A stretch of 55,905 bases of DNA, taken from NCBI GenBank assembly GCA_024402495.1, contig JAKSTR010000008.1:1-55905 (forward strand). Reading direction: 5' to 3'. The position numbers were made by a program, and so were the translations under genes. Below are positions 25,810 to 34,617 of the stretch, one piece after another. Each line of letters opens with the position of its first letter. Positions within the stretch are counted from its first letter, which is position 1. This DNA comes from Treponemataceae bacterium. Lineage in GTDB: Bacteria > Spirochaetota > Spirochaetia > Treponematales > Treponemataceae. The notes below the pieces were generated by a model, which was given only the letters and a program-made list of their open reading frames with translations, ran no database searches and had not been told where the DNA came from.

Positions 25810-26688
25810 TTATATGCTGATTTCCATGCCGTCGTAAGCCGGGGCAACGGTTTTGCCGTAAAGTGCAGGGCGCTTTGCCTGTTCTTCTTTTAATATCCGG
25901 CAAATTTCTGCATGGCTGTAATCGTGGGCAATATGAGTTATGTAAACTTCTTCGGCACTGGTCTGACACGCAATATCCAGAGCCTGTGCAAAAGTACAGT
26001 GTGTTTCGTGTTCTTCGCTTCGCAGACCGTCTATTACAAGGCATTTTATGCCGTTTAGCCTTTGCAAGCCTTCGTTTTCTATTTTGCTAAGGTCTGTTAG
26101 ATACGCAAAATTGTTTATGCGCCAGCCGAAAACCGGCAGAACGCCATGCAGCATGGGCACAGGCACAATTTTCATGCTGCCAATGGCAAGCGGGTTCTTC
26201 AAATTGAAAATTTCTGCATTCTGCAAATCCAGCTGAGGTTTGCCGCCGCCTTTTTGGGTTGGCTTAAAAACATAATCGTAGCAGTTTTTTACGTTTGCAA
26301 GGGTAGGGCGGTTTGCATAAACCGGCAGGGCTTTTTCTTCGCTGAAGCAGCGTATGTCGTCCAGCCCGTGAATATGGTCTGCGTGGCTGTGGGTTATTAA
26401 AACCGCGTCAAGGCGGCTTAGCCCGTAATTCAGTGCCTGTATCCTGAACTCCGGCCCTGCGTCTATGGCGATTGTAAAAGTGCCGTCGGTAACAAAGGCG
26501 GCGGCACGGTTGCGCTTGTCTTTTGGGTCTGCCGATTTGCAGACGCGGCATTTGCAGGCTATTGCCGGTATGCCGCTGCTGGTGCCGCTGCCGCTGATGG
26601 TTACTTTAATGGAAGATTTTTGTTCTGTTTTATCTTTGCCAGATTCTTCTTGCGTATTTTTCATGCTGCTTTCCGGATTATTCGCCAT
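25810..26688 (-). CDS. Metallo-beta-lactamase-fold hydrolase, PhnP-like
   Basis: 292 aa from the Met at 26688; Met at 26664 is also possible and has GGAAAG before it. Members are two-metal phosphodiesterases (PhnP acts on cyclic ribose phosphates). Metal motif HSHADHIHG (H-x-H-x-D-H), a GSGTSSGIPAIAC start, PMLHG, TDLS and HIAHDYSH near the end. Two extra Cys pairs (CKCRVC) near residue 45 resemble the structural zinc site of PhnP. The start overlaps the uvrB 3' end by about 11 bp, so they are likely co-transcribed. Confidence 0.82.
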   Translation of the reverse strand: MANNPESSMKNTQEESGKDKTEQKSSIKVTISGSGTSSGIPAIACKCRVCKSADPKDKRNRAAAFVTDGTFTIAIDAGPEFRIQALNYGLSRLDAVLITHSHADHIHGLDDIRCFSEEKALPVYANRPTLANVKNCYDYVFKPTQKGGGKPQLDLQNAEIFNLKNPLAIGSMKIVPVPMLHGVLPVFGWRINNFAYLTDLSKIENEGLQRLNGIKCLVIDGLRSEEHETHCTFAQALDIACQTSAEEVYITHIAHDYSHAEICRILKEEQAKRPALYGKTVAPAYDGMEISI

Positions 26689-28675
26689 ACTGCTTTTTAA
26701 TTTCTGCAATCTGGTCACGGATTGCCGCCGCTTCTTCATATTCCAGACGCTCGGCGTGGTCTGCCATTTCTTTTTCCAAAAGCTTTATAAGTTTTTTGCG
26801 TTCCTTCGGGTTTAGCAGATTGCAGCTTTTTTTAAGAACATCAAGTTCAATCTGTGTATTTTCCTGCTTTTCTTCTTCCTGGCGCACCAGAATATCGTTA
26901 ACGGCTTTATTTACCGTTGCCGGGGTAATTCCGTGGGCTTCGTTGTATGCACTTTGAATTGCGCGGCGGTGTTCGGTTTCGGTGATGGCTTCTTTCATTG
27001 CCGGGCTTAAAGTATCGGCGTACATTACAACCTTGCCGTTCTGGTTGCGCGCCGCGCGTCCGATAATCTGTATAAGGCTTGTTGCAGAACGCAGGAATCC
27101 GATTTTATCTGCGTCCAGAATTGCAATAAACGAAACTTCCGGAAGGTCGATGCCTTCGCGCAGAAGGTTAATGCCGATAAGAATATCAATTTCGCCGGTG
27201 CGAAGGCTTTTCAATATTTCAACGCGCTCAATGGTTTCAACTTCGCTGTGAATGTATTTTACTTTCAGCCCGAACCCACTTAAATATTCGGTCAAATCTT
27301 CTGCCATTTTTTTTGTAAGGGTCAAAACCAGACACCGCTCGTTTTTGGCAATGCGCTCTTTTATTTCGCCGTAAATGTCTTCCATCTGACCTTCGCTTTT
27401 GCGCACTTCTACAATCGGGTCTAAAAGACCTGTCGGGCGGATAAGCTGTTCAACGACCTGCGTACTTTTCTTTATTTCTTCAGGGCGCGGAGTTGCCGTA
27501 ACAAAAATCGTCTGGTTTACCATTTTGGTAAATTCGTCGCCTTTAAGCGGACGGTTGTCCAGCGCGCTTGGCAGCCTGAACCCGAAATCGATGAGGTTCT
27601 GCTTGCGGCTGCGGTCGCCTTCGTACATTGCGCCAATCTGCGAAACCGTTACGTGGGCTTCGTCTATCATGCAGCAAAAATCATCGGGGAAATAGTGAAG
27701 AAGCGTTGCAGGCGGCTGTCCCGGCGCGCGGCCGGAAATTGGACCTGAATAGTTTTCAATACCCGAACAGTAGCCCATTTCTTTCAGCATTTCCAAATCG
27801 TAGGTGGTGCGGGTTTTTATTCGTTCAGCTTCCAGCAGCTTGCCGGTAGAATTGAAAAATTCTACGCGTTCTTCCATTTCGGCTTTTATTTTATCAACGG
27901 CTTTGTTCAGCATATCCTGCGGTACAACGAAGTGTTTTGCCGGATAAATCGTCGTTTCGTCCAGTTCTTCCATAATTTCGCCGCTGATTGTATGAAAACG
28001 GCGTATGCGCGCAACTTCTTCCCAGTCAAGCTCTATGCGGTAGGCTTCGTCTGTTTCCATATATGCCGGAAAAATTTCGATAATGTCGCCTTTTATGCGG
28101 AATGTGCCGCGGTCAAACGCAATGTCGTTGCGCTGATATTGCAGGCTTATTAACTGTCTTGCAAATTCTGCCGGATTTATGCTTTCGCCAACTTCTACGT
28201 GCAGGCGCATGTCGCGGTAAAGTTCCGGCATACCAAGTCCGTAAATGCACGAAACCGTTGCAACTACAATCACGTCCCGGCGTTCCATAAGGCTGTAGGT
28301 CGCACCCAGCCGCAGCCGGTCAATTTCCTGATTTATTGAAGCGTCTTTTTCTATGTAAAGGTCGCGGGCGGGCACGTAGGCTTCCGGCTGGTAATAGTCG
28401 TAATAGCTTACAAAATATTCAACTGCGTTTTCCGGAAAAAACGTTTTAAATTCCCGGTAAAGCTGGGCTGAAAGGGTTTTGTTATGGCTGATAATCAGCG
28501 TGGGTTTTTGTATTTTTTCTATGATTTTTGCCATTGTAAAGGTTTTGCCGCTGCCGGTTACGCCTTTTAGGGTCTGATATTTATCGCCGTTTAAAAAGCC
28601 CTGGGCAAGTTTTTCAATTGCCTGCGGCTGGTCACCGGAAGGTTCGTAGGGTGCATGTACTTTGAATGGTCGCAT
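26678..28675 (-). CDS. uvrB: Excinuclease ABC subunit B
   Basis: 665 aa, full length. Damage-recognition helicase of nucleotide excision repair. Walker A GVTGSGKT (about 39-46), the beta-hairpin YYDYYQPEAYVP, DEAH box MIDEAHVT, motif VI QIIGRAARN and the C-terminal UVR domain DHAERLEYEEAAAIRDQI for UvrC contact. UvrA and UvrC are not in the window. Confidence 0.97.
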   Translation of the reverse strand: MRPFKVHAPYEPSGDQPQAIEKLAQGFLNGDKYQTLKGVTGSGKTFTMAKIIEKIQKPTLIISHNKTLSAQLYREFKTFFPENAVEYFVSYYDYYQPEAYVPARDLYIEKDASINQEIDRLRLGATYSLMERRDVIVVATVSCIYGLGMPELYRDMRLHVEVGESINPAEFARQLISLQYQRNDIAFDRGTFRIKGDIIEIFPAYMETDEAYRIELDWEEVARIRRFHTISGEIMEELDETTIYPAKHFVVPQDMLNKAVDKIKAEMEERVEFFNSTGKLLEAERIKTRTTYDLEMLKEMGYCSGIENYSGPISGRAPGQPPATLLHYFPDDFCCMIDEAHVTVSQIGAMYEGDRSRKQNLIDFGFRLPSALDNRPLKGDEFTKMVNQTIFVTATPRPEEIKKSTQVVEQLIRPTGLLDPIVEVRKSEGQMEDIYGEIKERIAKNERCLVLTLTKKMAEDLTEYLSGFGLKVKYIHSEVETIERVEILKSLRTGEIDILIGINLLREGIDLPEVSFIAILDADKIGFLRSATSLIQIIGRAARNQNGKVVMYADTLSPAMKEAITETEHRRAIQSAYNEAHGITPATVNKAVNDILVRQEEEKQENTQIELDVLKKSCNLLNPKERKKLIKLLEKEMADHAERLEYEEAAAIRDQIAEIKKQYGE

Positions 28676-28788
28676 ACCGGGATTTTATCACGTGGAGCGC
28701 GAATAATACAACTGCGTGTTTTGTGTGCGGGCAGGCAGAAATATGCGAAGTTTTTATTTGAAAGTGACAGGCAGCCCGTCGTCCGGTT

Positions 28789-28829
28789 TCTAGCCGCTGC
28801 CACATACACAGACAGAGACAGCGGCTAGA
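28789..28829. repeat. Perfect 11-bp inverted repeat
   Basis: TCTAGCCGCTG (28789-28799) and CAGCGGCTAGA (28819-28829) with a 19-nt loop, in the 347-bp gap between the divergent uvrB and EAL genes. No T-run follows on the plus strand. Confidence 0.6.
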
Positions 28830-28879
28830 GAAGAATTAAAAAGTACGCGCGCATCTGCCAGTTTTTTTTACAGTATCCG

Positions 28880-28902
28880 TAGTTTTCGCACCGCGAAAAC
28901 TA
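28880..28902. repeat. Perfect 10-bp hairpin
   Basis: TAGTTTTCGC-ACC-GCGAAAACTA, a tight 3-nt-loop hairpin 51 bp downstream of the previous inverted repeat. No obvious T-run, so it is not a typical terminator. Confidence 0.6.
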
Positions 28903-28989
28903 TTGGCTTTGGGCACAGATAAATATGGCGGTTAGAGAAAATAAAATAGCCCATGCATTTGATAAATTCCTATAAAACTGGTATTTTTT

Positions 28990-28998
28990 TGCTATAAT
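28990..28998 (+). promoter_or_regulatory. Extended -10 promoter of the EAL gene
   Basis: TGCTATAAT, a consensus -10 with the upstream TG; no good -35. Leaves a 5' leader of only about 20 nt. Confidence 0.6.
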
Positions 28999-29022
28999 GA
29001 AAGTAGCTTTTTATAAGGATTT

Positions 29023-31038
29023 ATGATGTTGTTTTTTGAAAATATACACTTTCAGATTGCGGCGGTGCTGGTTATTTTGGTTTTGCAGATTCTGTATTGG
29101 TCGCAAAAAAAGCTGCCGCTGCTTTCTACCACTTGTTTTTCGTTCATGATGTTCTGGTCGGCGGTTTATATTGTTGCCGACTTTGCCGTTGTTTTTTCAC
29201 TTGCATTTCCCCGCGAAGTTTCGCATATTGCCCGCAGGTTTTTCCATCAGCTTTTCTATTTTTCCATTGAAAACGTTTGCCTGTTCCTTTATCTGTACGT
29301 TACCTTTCTTTTAAAAAAACAGGAACGTTTGAAGGCTTTTACATGGATTTCGGTAATCGTTCCGTATGCATTGACAATTCTTGCCCTTGTCTTCAGCCCG
29401 ATTAAATACGTTATTGGAAGCGACGCAATTTACCCGGCAGGCCCTATGGTGCGGCAAATGCTGTTTTTGTCTTCCATATATATGCTTTTTGCGCTGGCAA
29501 AAACTTTGTCAAATTACAAAAAAAACTGCCCTCTGCAAGGCAAAAAACGCTACATCGTTTTAAGCGTCTGCGTGTGGTTCTGTTACCTTCACATTCAGAT
29601 ACTTTTTCCGCGCATACTTTTTTCCAGCCTCTGCATAAGCCTTGTTGTATTTTTCATGTACATCGCCTACCAGAAGCCCATTGACTGCGTTAACGCAAAG
29701 CGCGGCATTTTTGACAACGAAAGCCTTGAACTGATTTTGCAGGAAATGATCAGCCGCAAAAATACTTTTGAAGTTATAAACTTTTATTTTTCGGATTTGC
29801 CCGGTTTGCGGCTGAAATACGGCAAAGACGCTGTAAACGAACTTTTTAACGACATGAGCACTTTTGTTGCCCAGACCATGGACGCCAGTTTGTTCCGCAC
29901 TAACAACAACGGCTTTGCAATCGTTGCAAGCATTGTAGACAACGACAAAAGCGGCAGAATTGTTCAGTATTTGCGTTACGGTGCAAACCAGCCCAACAAT
30001 TTCCGTTCTACAAAAGAAGAAATTCATAAACGGCTTGACGAAATGCAGAAACGCTTTAATAAGGCGTGGCCGCTTTGGGATACGAAGGTTTTTGTAACGC
30101 CCCATATCGATATTATTGCTTACCCGAACGATTTGAAAACCGCCACCGAAATTATTGACATGCTGGGCTTTATTACCGAAAACCCGGCTTTGCATGAACA
30201 CGATATTTTTGCCCACGATATCGGCAGCGATTTTATTCAGACCAAGCGCCGTCAGGACGAAATTGTAAAGCTGCTTAGCGAAGCCATTCACAACGACGGT
30301 TTTGATGTGTATTTTCAGCCTATTTATTCTGTTGAAAAAAAGCGGTTTATTAGTGCCGAAGCTTTGGTGCGTCTTAAGGATACGGAAACAATCGGCTATG
30401 TTTCGCCGGAAGAATTTATACCGCTTGCCGAAAAGCACGGGCTTATCAACGCAATCAGCAATTTGATTTTTGAAAAAGTTTTCGGCTTTATGCAAAGCAG
30501 CGGGCTGTGCCAGAAAGGCGTTGAATATATAGAATTGAATTTAAGCGGCTTGCAGTGCATTGATGCCGATTTGCCCGAACAGATTGAAAATATGCTGAAA
30601 AAATACCAGCTTGCGCCAAGCTGCATCAATCTGGAAATTACGGAAAGCGCGGCGGTTGCAAATGATAAAATGCTCAGCCAGAACATGCAGGCTTTGGGCA
30701 GAATGGGCTGCACTTTTTCCATGGACGATTTTGGCACCGGGTATTCCAATCTGGCGCAGATGGTTAAAGCCGATTTTGATATTGTAAAAATAGACAAAAG
30801 CCTTGTGTGGCCGTGCTTTGACGACAGCAATCCGGACAAGGGAAAGGCAAATATCGTTTTGCAGACCGTTGTAAAAATGGTTCTTAATCTTGGCGGGCAC
30901 ATTGTTGCAGAAGGCGTTGAAACTTTGGAACAGGTTGAAGCCCTTGAAAAGCTGGGCGTTAATTATCTGCAAGGCTATTATTTCAGCAAGCCTGTCTGCA
31001 TGAACGAATATTTGGAATTTTTGCAGGCGCGTGCATAG
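29023..31038 (+). CDS. Membrane EAL-domain c-di-GMP phosphodiesterase
   Basis: 671 aa. About seven membrane segments over residues 1-225, then a degenerate GGDEF-like region (about 230-400; no GGDEF motif is present, so it is not a cyclase) and a C-terminal EAL domain. The EAL domain keeps EALVRLKD (about 444), NLEITES, DDFGTGYSNLAQM (about 567), KIDKSL and AEGVETLEQ, the residues needed for metal binding and hydrolysis of cyclic di-GMP to pGpG. Two ATGs in tandem at 29023/29026 follow AAGGA; the second has better spacing. Stands alone between divergent uvrB and the maltodextrin operon. Signal sensed by the membrane part is unknown. Confidence 0.88.
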   Translation: MMLFFENIHFQIAAVLVILVLQILYWSQKKLPLLSTTCFSFMMFWSAVYIVADFAVVFSLAFPREVSHIARRFFHQLFYFSIENVCLFLYLYVTFLLKKQERLKAFTWISVIVPYALTILALVFSPIKYVIGSDAIYPAGPMVRQMLFLSSIYMLFALAKTLSNYKKNCPLQGKKRYIVLSVCVWFCYLHIQILFPRILFSSLCISLVVFFMYIAYQKPIDCVNAKRGIFDNESLELILQEMISRKNTFEVINFYFSDLPGLRLKYGKDAVNELFNDMSTFVAQTMDASLFRTNNNGFAIVASIVDNDKSGRIVQYLRYGANQPNNFRSTKEEIHKRLDEMQKRFNKAWPLWDTKVFVTPHIDIIAYPNDLKTATEIIDMLGFITENPALHEHDIFAHDIGSDFIQTKRRQDEIVKLLSEAIHNDGFDVYFQPIYSVEKKRFISAEALVRLKDTETIGYVSPEEFIPLAEKHGLINAISNLIFEKVFGFMQSSGLCQKGVEYIELNLSGLQCIDADLPEQIENMLKKYQLAPSCINLEITESAAVANDKMLSQNMQALGRMGCTFSMDDFGTGYSNLAQMVKADFDIVKIDKSLVWPCFDDSNPDKGKANIVLQTVVKMVLNLGGHIVAEGVETLEQVEALEKLGVNYLQGYYFSKPVCMNEYLEFLQARA

Positions 31039-31256
31039 TTCATGCCGGGCGCATAAAAAATGGCGCATAAAATGTCCGCCATAAGTAGAAAAAGTCTGGC
31101 ATGCAGATTATATTTTATTCAACTAAAAACAATTCAATTTTCTCAATTTCTAAAGACTAAAAAATCGAACTCTTTGGAAAATTTTAGCCAGCGAAAAAAA
31201 GCAAGCTGTACTTTATTCTGAAAGCAAAAAAAAATCGAAAAAAAGTAAAAAAAAAT

Positions 31257-31285
31257 TTGACAGCTCAAAATATGGGTGGTAGTAT
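31257..31285 (+). promoter_or_regulatory. Promoter of the alpha-glucan uptake operon
   Basis: TTGACA (31257-31262), 17-nt spacer, TAGTAT (31280-31285), about 100 bp upstream of the binding-protein gene and just before the operators. The upstream 31039-31256 is A-rich, with no gene. Confidence 0.7.
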
Positions 31286-31299
31286 TAATTATATCGATT

Positions 31300-31335
31300 G
31301 GAAACGTTTCCGGTAACGTTATCAGTAACGTTTCC
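31300..31335 (+). promoter_or_regulatory. Three abutting LacI-type operators
   Basis: GGAAACGTTTCC (31300-31311), GGTAACGTTATC (31312-31323) and AGTAACGTTTCC (31324-31335) follow without any gap, each centred on AACGTT with the CG core of LacI/CcpA-family sites. They lie 15-50 bp after the -10, where a bound repressor would block transcription. The natural binder is the LacI-type protein encoded at 34618-35625. Confidence 0.75.
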
Positions 31336-31382
31336 AAATATGACTAAAGTTTTATTATTATTTTTTTCATCAGGAGGAAAAA

Positions 31383-32708
31383 ATGAAAAAGATTATTGCA
31401 GGAACACTTGCTTTAATGGTTTTGACGGCATCTGCATTTGCAGCTCCAAAAAAAGGTCAGGTTAGATATTTGAACTTCAAACCTGAAGTAGCATCAGTTT
31501 ACCAGGAACTTGCCGCAGCTTACGAAAAAGAAACAGGCGTAAAAGTTATTGTTGAAACAGCTGCCAACAACTCTTACGAATCAACCCTTACTTCAAAAAT
31601 GGCTACAAAACAGGCTCCTACATTGTTCCAGATTAACGGACCTGTTGGCTACGGCAACTGGAAAAACTACTGTGCAGATCTTTCAAACACAGAACTTTAC
31701 AAACATCTTTCAGACAAATCACTTGCTGTAACATCAGCAGGAAAAGTTTACGGTATTCCTTACGTTGTAGAAGGCTACGGAATTATTTACAACTCAAAAA
31801 TCACAGATGCATACTTTGCACTTCCTAACAAAGCAACAAAATACAACAGCATGGACGAAGTAAAGAACTTTGCTGCTCTTAAAGAAGTTTGTGACGATAT
31901 GCAGGCAAACGCTGCTGCACTCGGCATCAAAGGTGTATTTGCTTCTACATCATTGAAAGCTGGCGAAGACTGGAGATGGCAGACACACTTGGCAAACGTA
32001 CCAGTTTACTACGAATTCCAGAGCAAAAAAGCTAACCTGGCAGATCCAAAAGCTTCTATGAAAATTGATTTCACTTATGCAAACGAATTCAAAAACATTT
32101 TTGACCTTTACCTTACAGACTCTGTAATTCCTGCTAAAAACGCTGGTGTTAAAACTGTAGATAACTCAATGGCTGAATTTGCTCTTGAAGAATGTGCAAT
32201 GGTACAGAATGGTAACTGGGCTTGGGGACAGATCTCTGGTGTTTCTGGAAACAAAGTAAAAGCTGAAAACGTAAAATATCTTCCAATCTATACAGGTGTT
32301 GCTGGTGAAGAAAAACAGGGTCTTTGTGTAGGTACAGAAAACTTCTACTGTATCAACAAGAAAGCTTCTAAAGAAGATCAGCAGGCTACTGCAGACTTCA
32401 TCTACTGGTTGTATTCTTCTAAAACTGGTAAAGATTATGTAACAAACAAACTTGGTTTCATTGCTCCATTTGATACATTTGCTGCAAATGAAAGACCAAC
32501 AGATCCTTTAGCAGTTGAAATTTCTAACTGGATGGCTAAACCTGGAATTACTTCAGTTTCTTGGAACTTCACAGTATTCCCATCACAGACATTCAAAGAC
32601 AACTTCGGTGCTTCATTGCTTCGCTATGCTCAGGGTTCAAAAACTTGGGAAGAAGTAAAAGCTGGTGTTGTTAAAGACTGGGCTTCTGAAAAAGCTTTGG
32701 CTGAATAA
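31383..32708 (+). CDS. Sugar ABC transporter substrate-binding protein (maltodextrin type)
   Basis: 441 aa. Starts with signal peptide MKKIIAGTLALMVLTASAFA cleaved after AFA, with no lipobox Cys, so it is secreted and not lipidated. Family 1 (MalE/UgpB) character: RYLNFKPEVASVYQELAAAYEKETG at the start, QAPTLFQINGP, GKVYGIPYVVEGYGIIYN, and many Trp that would stack on sugar rings (GNWKNY, DWRWQT, GNWAWGQ, VSWNF). AGGAGG at 31374-31379. With malQ in the same cluster, malto-oligosaccharides are the likely ligand. A terminator hairpin after the gene would keep its mRNA more abundant than that of the permeases. Confidence 0.9.
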   Translation: MKKIIAGTLALMVLTASAFAAPKKGQVRYLNFKPEVASVYQELAAAYEKETGVKVIVETAANNSYESTLTSKMATKQAPTLFQINGPVGYGNWKNYCADLSNTELYKHLSDKSLAVTSAGKVYGIPYVVEGYGIIYNSKITDAYFALPNKATKYNSMDEVKNFAALKEVCDDMQANAAALGIKGVFASTSLKAGEDWRWQTHLANVPVYYEFQSKKANLADPKASMKIDFTYANEFKNIFDLYLTDSVIPAKNAGVKTVDNSMAEFALEECAMVQNGNWAWGQISGVSGNKVKAENVKYLPIYTGVAGEEKQGLCVGTENFYCINKKASKEDQQATADFIYWLYSSKTGKDYVTNKLGFIAPFDTFAANERPTDPLAVEISNWMAKPGITSVSWNFTVFPSQTFKDNFGASLLRYAQGSKTWEEVKAGVVKDWASEKALAE

Positions 32709-32725
32709 TTAGGAATCTGATTTGA

Positions 32726-32764
32726 TGCAGGTTTTGAAGGTTTTCAGAAACCTGCATTTTTTTA
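32726..32764 (+). terminator. Partial terminator between binding protein and permease genes
   Basis: TGCAGGTTT (32726-32734) and AAACCTGCA (32748-32756) followed by eight T. Two further hairpins follow at 32781-32817 and 32828-32846. Confidence 0.8.
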
Positions 32765-32780
32765 GCAGTTTAATAATAAA

Positions 32781-32846
32781 AGGTTTTAAGCACTGTATGT
32801 TCAAATGCTTAAAACCTGAACGGATAACGGCAAAAAGTGTTTGCCG
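32781..32846 (+). repeat. Two stem-loops in the binding protein-permease gap
   Basis: AGGTTTTAAGCA (32781-32792) with TGCTTAAAACCT (32806-32817), a perfect 12-bp stem; then CGGCAAA-AAGTG-TTTGCCG (32828-32846). Neither has a T-run, so they look like mRNA-stability or processing elements. Confidence 0.65.
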
Positions 32847-32889
32847 CTGCCACCAATTCTACAAAACCTTACCTTGGAGACACAAACTT

Positions 32890-33753
32890 ATGCAAAAGGA
32901 TCAAAATCCAATTAAAAAGTATTTTCCAATATTTGTTCTTCCAACACTTATATGTTTTACCCTGTTCTTTGTTGTTCCTTTTATTATGGGTATTGCATTA
33001 TCTTTTACAAAGTTTACAACCGTAACTGATATTACAGCTTTTGTTGGTTTTAAGAACTATATTAAGGCTTTTACAGCAGACAACGAGTTTGTACATGCGC
33101 TGGGATTTACATCGCTTTTCACAGTTGTTTCTATTGTAACTGTTAACGTTTTTGCCTTTGCACTGGCTCTTCTGCTTACAAAGGGAATAAAAGGAACAAA
33201 CTTTTTCAGATCAGTATTTTTTATGCCTAACCTGATTGGCGGTATCGTATTAGGTTACATCTGGAACCTTTTGATTAACGGCGTTCTTTTGAACGTAGTC
33301 GGTACAGATATTTCTTTCAAAACTGAATACGGTTTCTGGGGTCTGGTAATTCTTACCAACTGGCAGCTTATTGGTTATATGATGGTTATTTACATTGCCG
33401 GTTTGCAGAACGTGCCCGGCGATCTTCTTGAAGCAGCCCAGATTGACGGCGCTTCTCCATTAAGGGTACTTTTTCAGGTAAAAATACCGATGGTAATGCC
33501 TTCAATTACAATCTGTATGTTCTTAACATTGTCAAACTCTTTCAAAATGTTTGACCAGAACCTTGCACTTACGGCAGGCGCACCTGAAAAAACAACAGAA
33601 ATGCTTGCATTGAATATTTATCAGACATTCTATAACAGAAGTGCAGCCTGGCACGGTGTAGCACAGGCTAAAGCTGTAATGTTCTTCATCATCGTTGCAG
33701 TTATTGCATTCCTTCAGTTAAAACTTACAAATAAAAAGGAGATTGAACAGTAA
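32890..33753 (+). CDS. Sugar ABC permease, MalF type
   Basis: 287 aa from ATG 32890 (TTGGAGA 11-16 bp upstream); the longer frame from 32722 runs through hairpins and is rejected. Six membrane segments, first FPIFVLPTLICFTLFFVVPFI; EAA loop LLEAAQIDGASPLRVLFQVKIPMVMPS contacts the ATPase. Stop overlaps the next ATG by one base (TAATG). Confidence 0.9.
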   Translation: MQKDQNPIKKYFPIFVLPTLICFTLFFVVPFIMGIALSFTKFTTVTDITAFVGFKNYIKAFTADNEFVHALGFTSLFTVVSIVTVNVFAFALALLLTKGIKGTNFFRSVFFMPNLIGGIVLGYIWNLLINGVLLNVVGTDISFKTEYGFWGLVILTNWQLIGYMMVIYIAGLQNVPGDLLEAAQIDGASPLRVLFQVKIPMVMPSITICMFLTLSNSFKMFDQNLALTAGAPEKTTEMLALNIYQTFYNRSAAWHGVAQAKAVMFFIIVAVIAFLQLKLTNKKEIEQ

Positions 33754-34598
33754 TGAATACCACAGTGAAAAAAACAGTAAGTTCAAACCTTACGATGGCA
33801 TTATTGATTGCCCTTACGGCAGTCTTCATTTTCCCGATTCTCCTTGTATTGCTGAACTCGTTCAAATCACGCCTTTATGTTTCAACAGTACCGTTTGCAT
33901 GGCCAAAAGGCGACATGTTTGTAGGCTTTGAAAACTACATCAACGGCATTACCACATCGGGCTTTTTAATGGCTTTCCTTCGTTCGGCTTTTGTCAGCGT
34001 TGCATCGGTTCTGCTTATTATCGTGTGCACATCAATGACAGCGTGGTACATTGTTCGTGTAAAAGACAAATTGACTAAAGTTCTTTACTACGCATTTGTT
34101 TTCAGCATGATTGTACCGTTCCAGATGGTAATGTACACAATGACATTCGTAGTAACATCTGTTTACTTTGACAATGTTTTCGGAATCATTCTTGTTTACC
34201 TTGGTTTTGGTGCAGGTCTGGCTGTATTTATGTTCAGCGGTTTTGTAAAAAGCATTCCGTTAGAAATTGAAGAAGCTGCCACAATCGACGGCTGTACACC
34301 GCTTCAGACATTCTTCCAGATTGTATTTCCAATGCTTAAACCAACGGCAATTACTGTTGCAATTTTGAATGCAATGTGGGTTTGGAACGACTATCTTCTT
34401 CCTTACCTTATTCTGGGTTCAGACCATAAAACAGTACCTGTAGCAATTCAGCTTGCAATGCAGGGCGCTTACGGTTCTACCGACTACGGCGGATTTATGG
34501 CAATGCTGGTTGTTTCAATTATTCCGATTATCGCCTTTTATATAAGTTCGCAAAAATATATAATCAAGGGTGTAATCGCTGGTGCCGTAAAGGGATAA
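33753..34598 (+). CDS. Sugar ABC permease, MalG type
   Basis: 281 aa, six membrane segments. EAA loop EIEEAATIDGCTPLQTFFQIVFPMLKP; ends with VSIIPIIAFYISSQKYIIKGVIAGAVKG, the usual MalG-type C-terminus. Pairs with the MalF-type subunit. No MalK-type ATPase follows, so an ATPase encoded elsewhere (as MsmX serves several systems) must energise the transporter. Confidence 0.92.
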   Translation: MNTTVKKTVSSNLTMALLIALTAVFIFPILLVLLNSFKSRLYVSTVPFAWPKGDMFVGFENYINGITTSGFLMAFLRSAFVSVASVLLIIVCTSMTAWYIVRVKDKLTKVLYYAFVFSMIVPFQMVMYTMTFVVTSVYFDNVFGIILVYLGFGAGLAVFMFSGFVKSIPLEIEEAATIDGCTPLQTFFQIVFPMLKPTAITVAILNAMWVWNDYLLPYLILGSDHKTVPVAIQLAMQGAYGSTDYGGFMAMLVVSIIPIIAFYISSQKYIIKGVIAGAVKG

Positions 34599-34617
34599 AA
34601 CCGGCAAAGGAAAAAGT

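Noticed and set aside
29750-30230. Active GGDEF diguanylate cyclase domain in the EAL protein
   Set aside because: The region has the right place and length but no GGDEF/GGEEF motif, so at most it is a degenerate regulatory domain.
32722-32889. Longer MalF-type permease with 56 extra N-terminal residues
   Set aside because: The extension is translated from three RNA hairpins, is Cys/Lys-rich and not membrane-like; ATG 32890 starts the normal permease.
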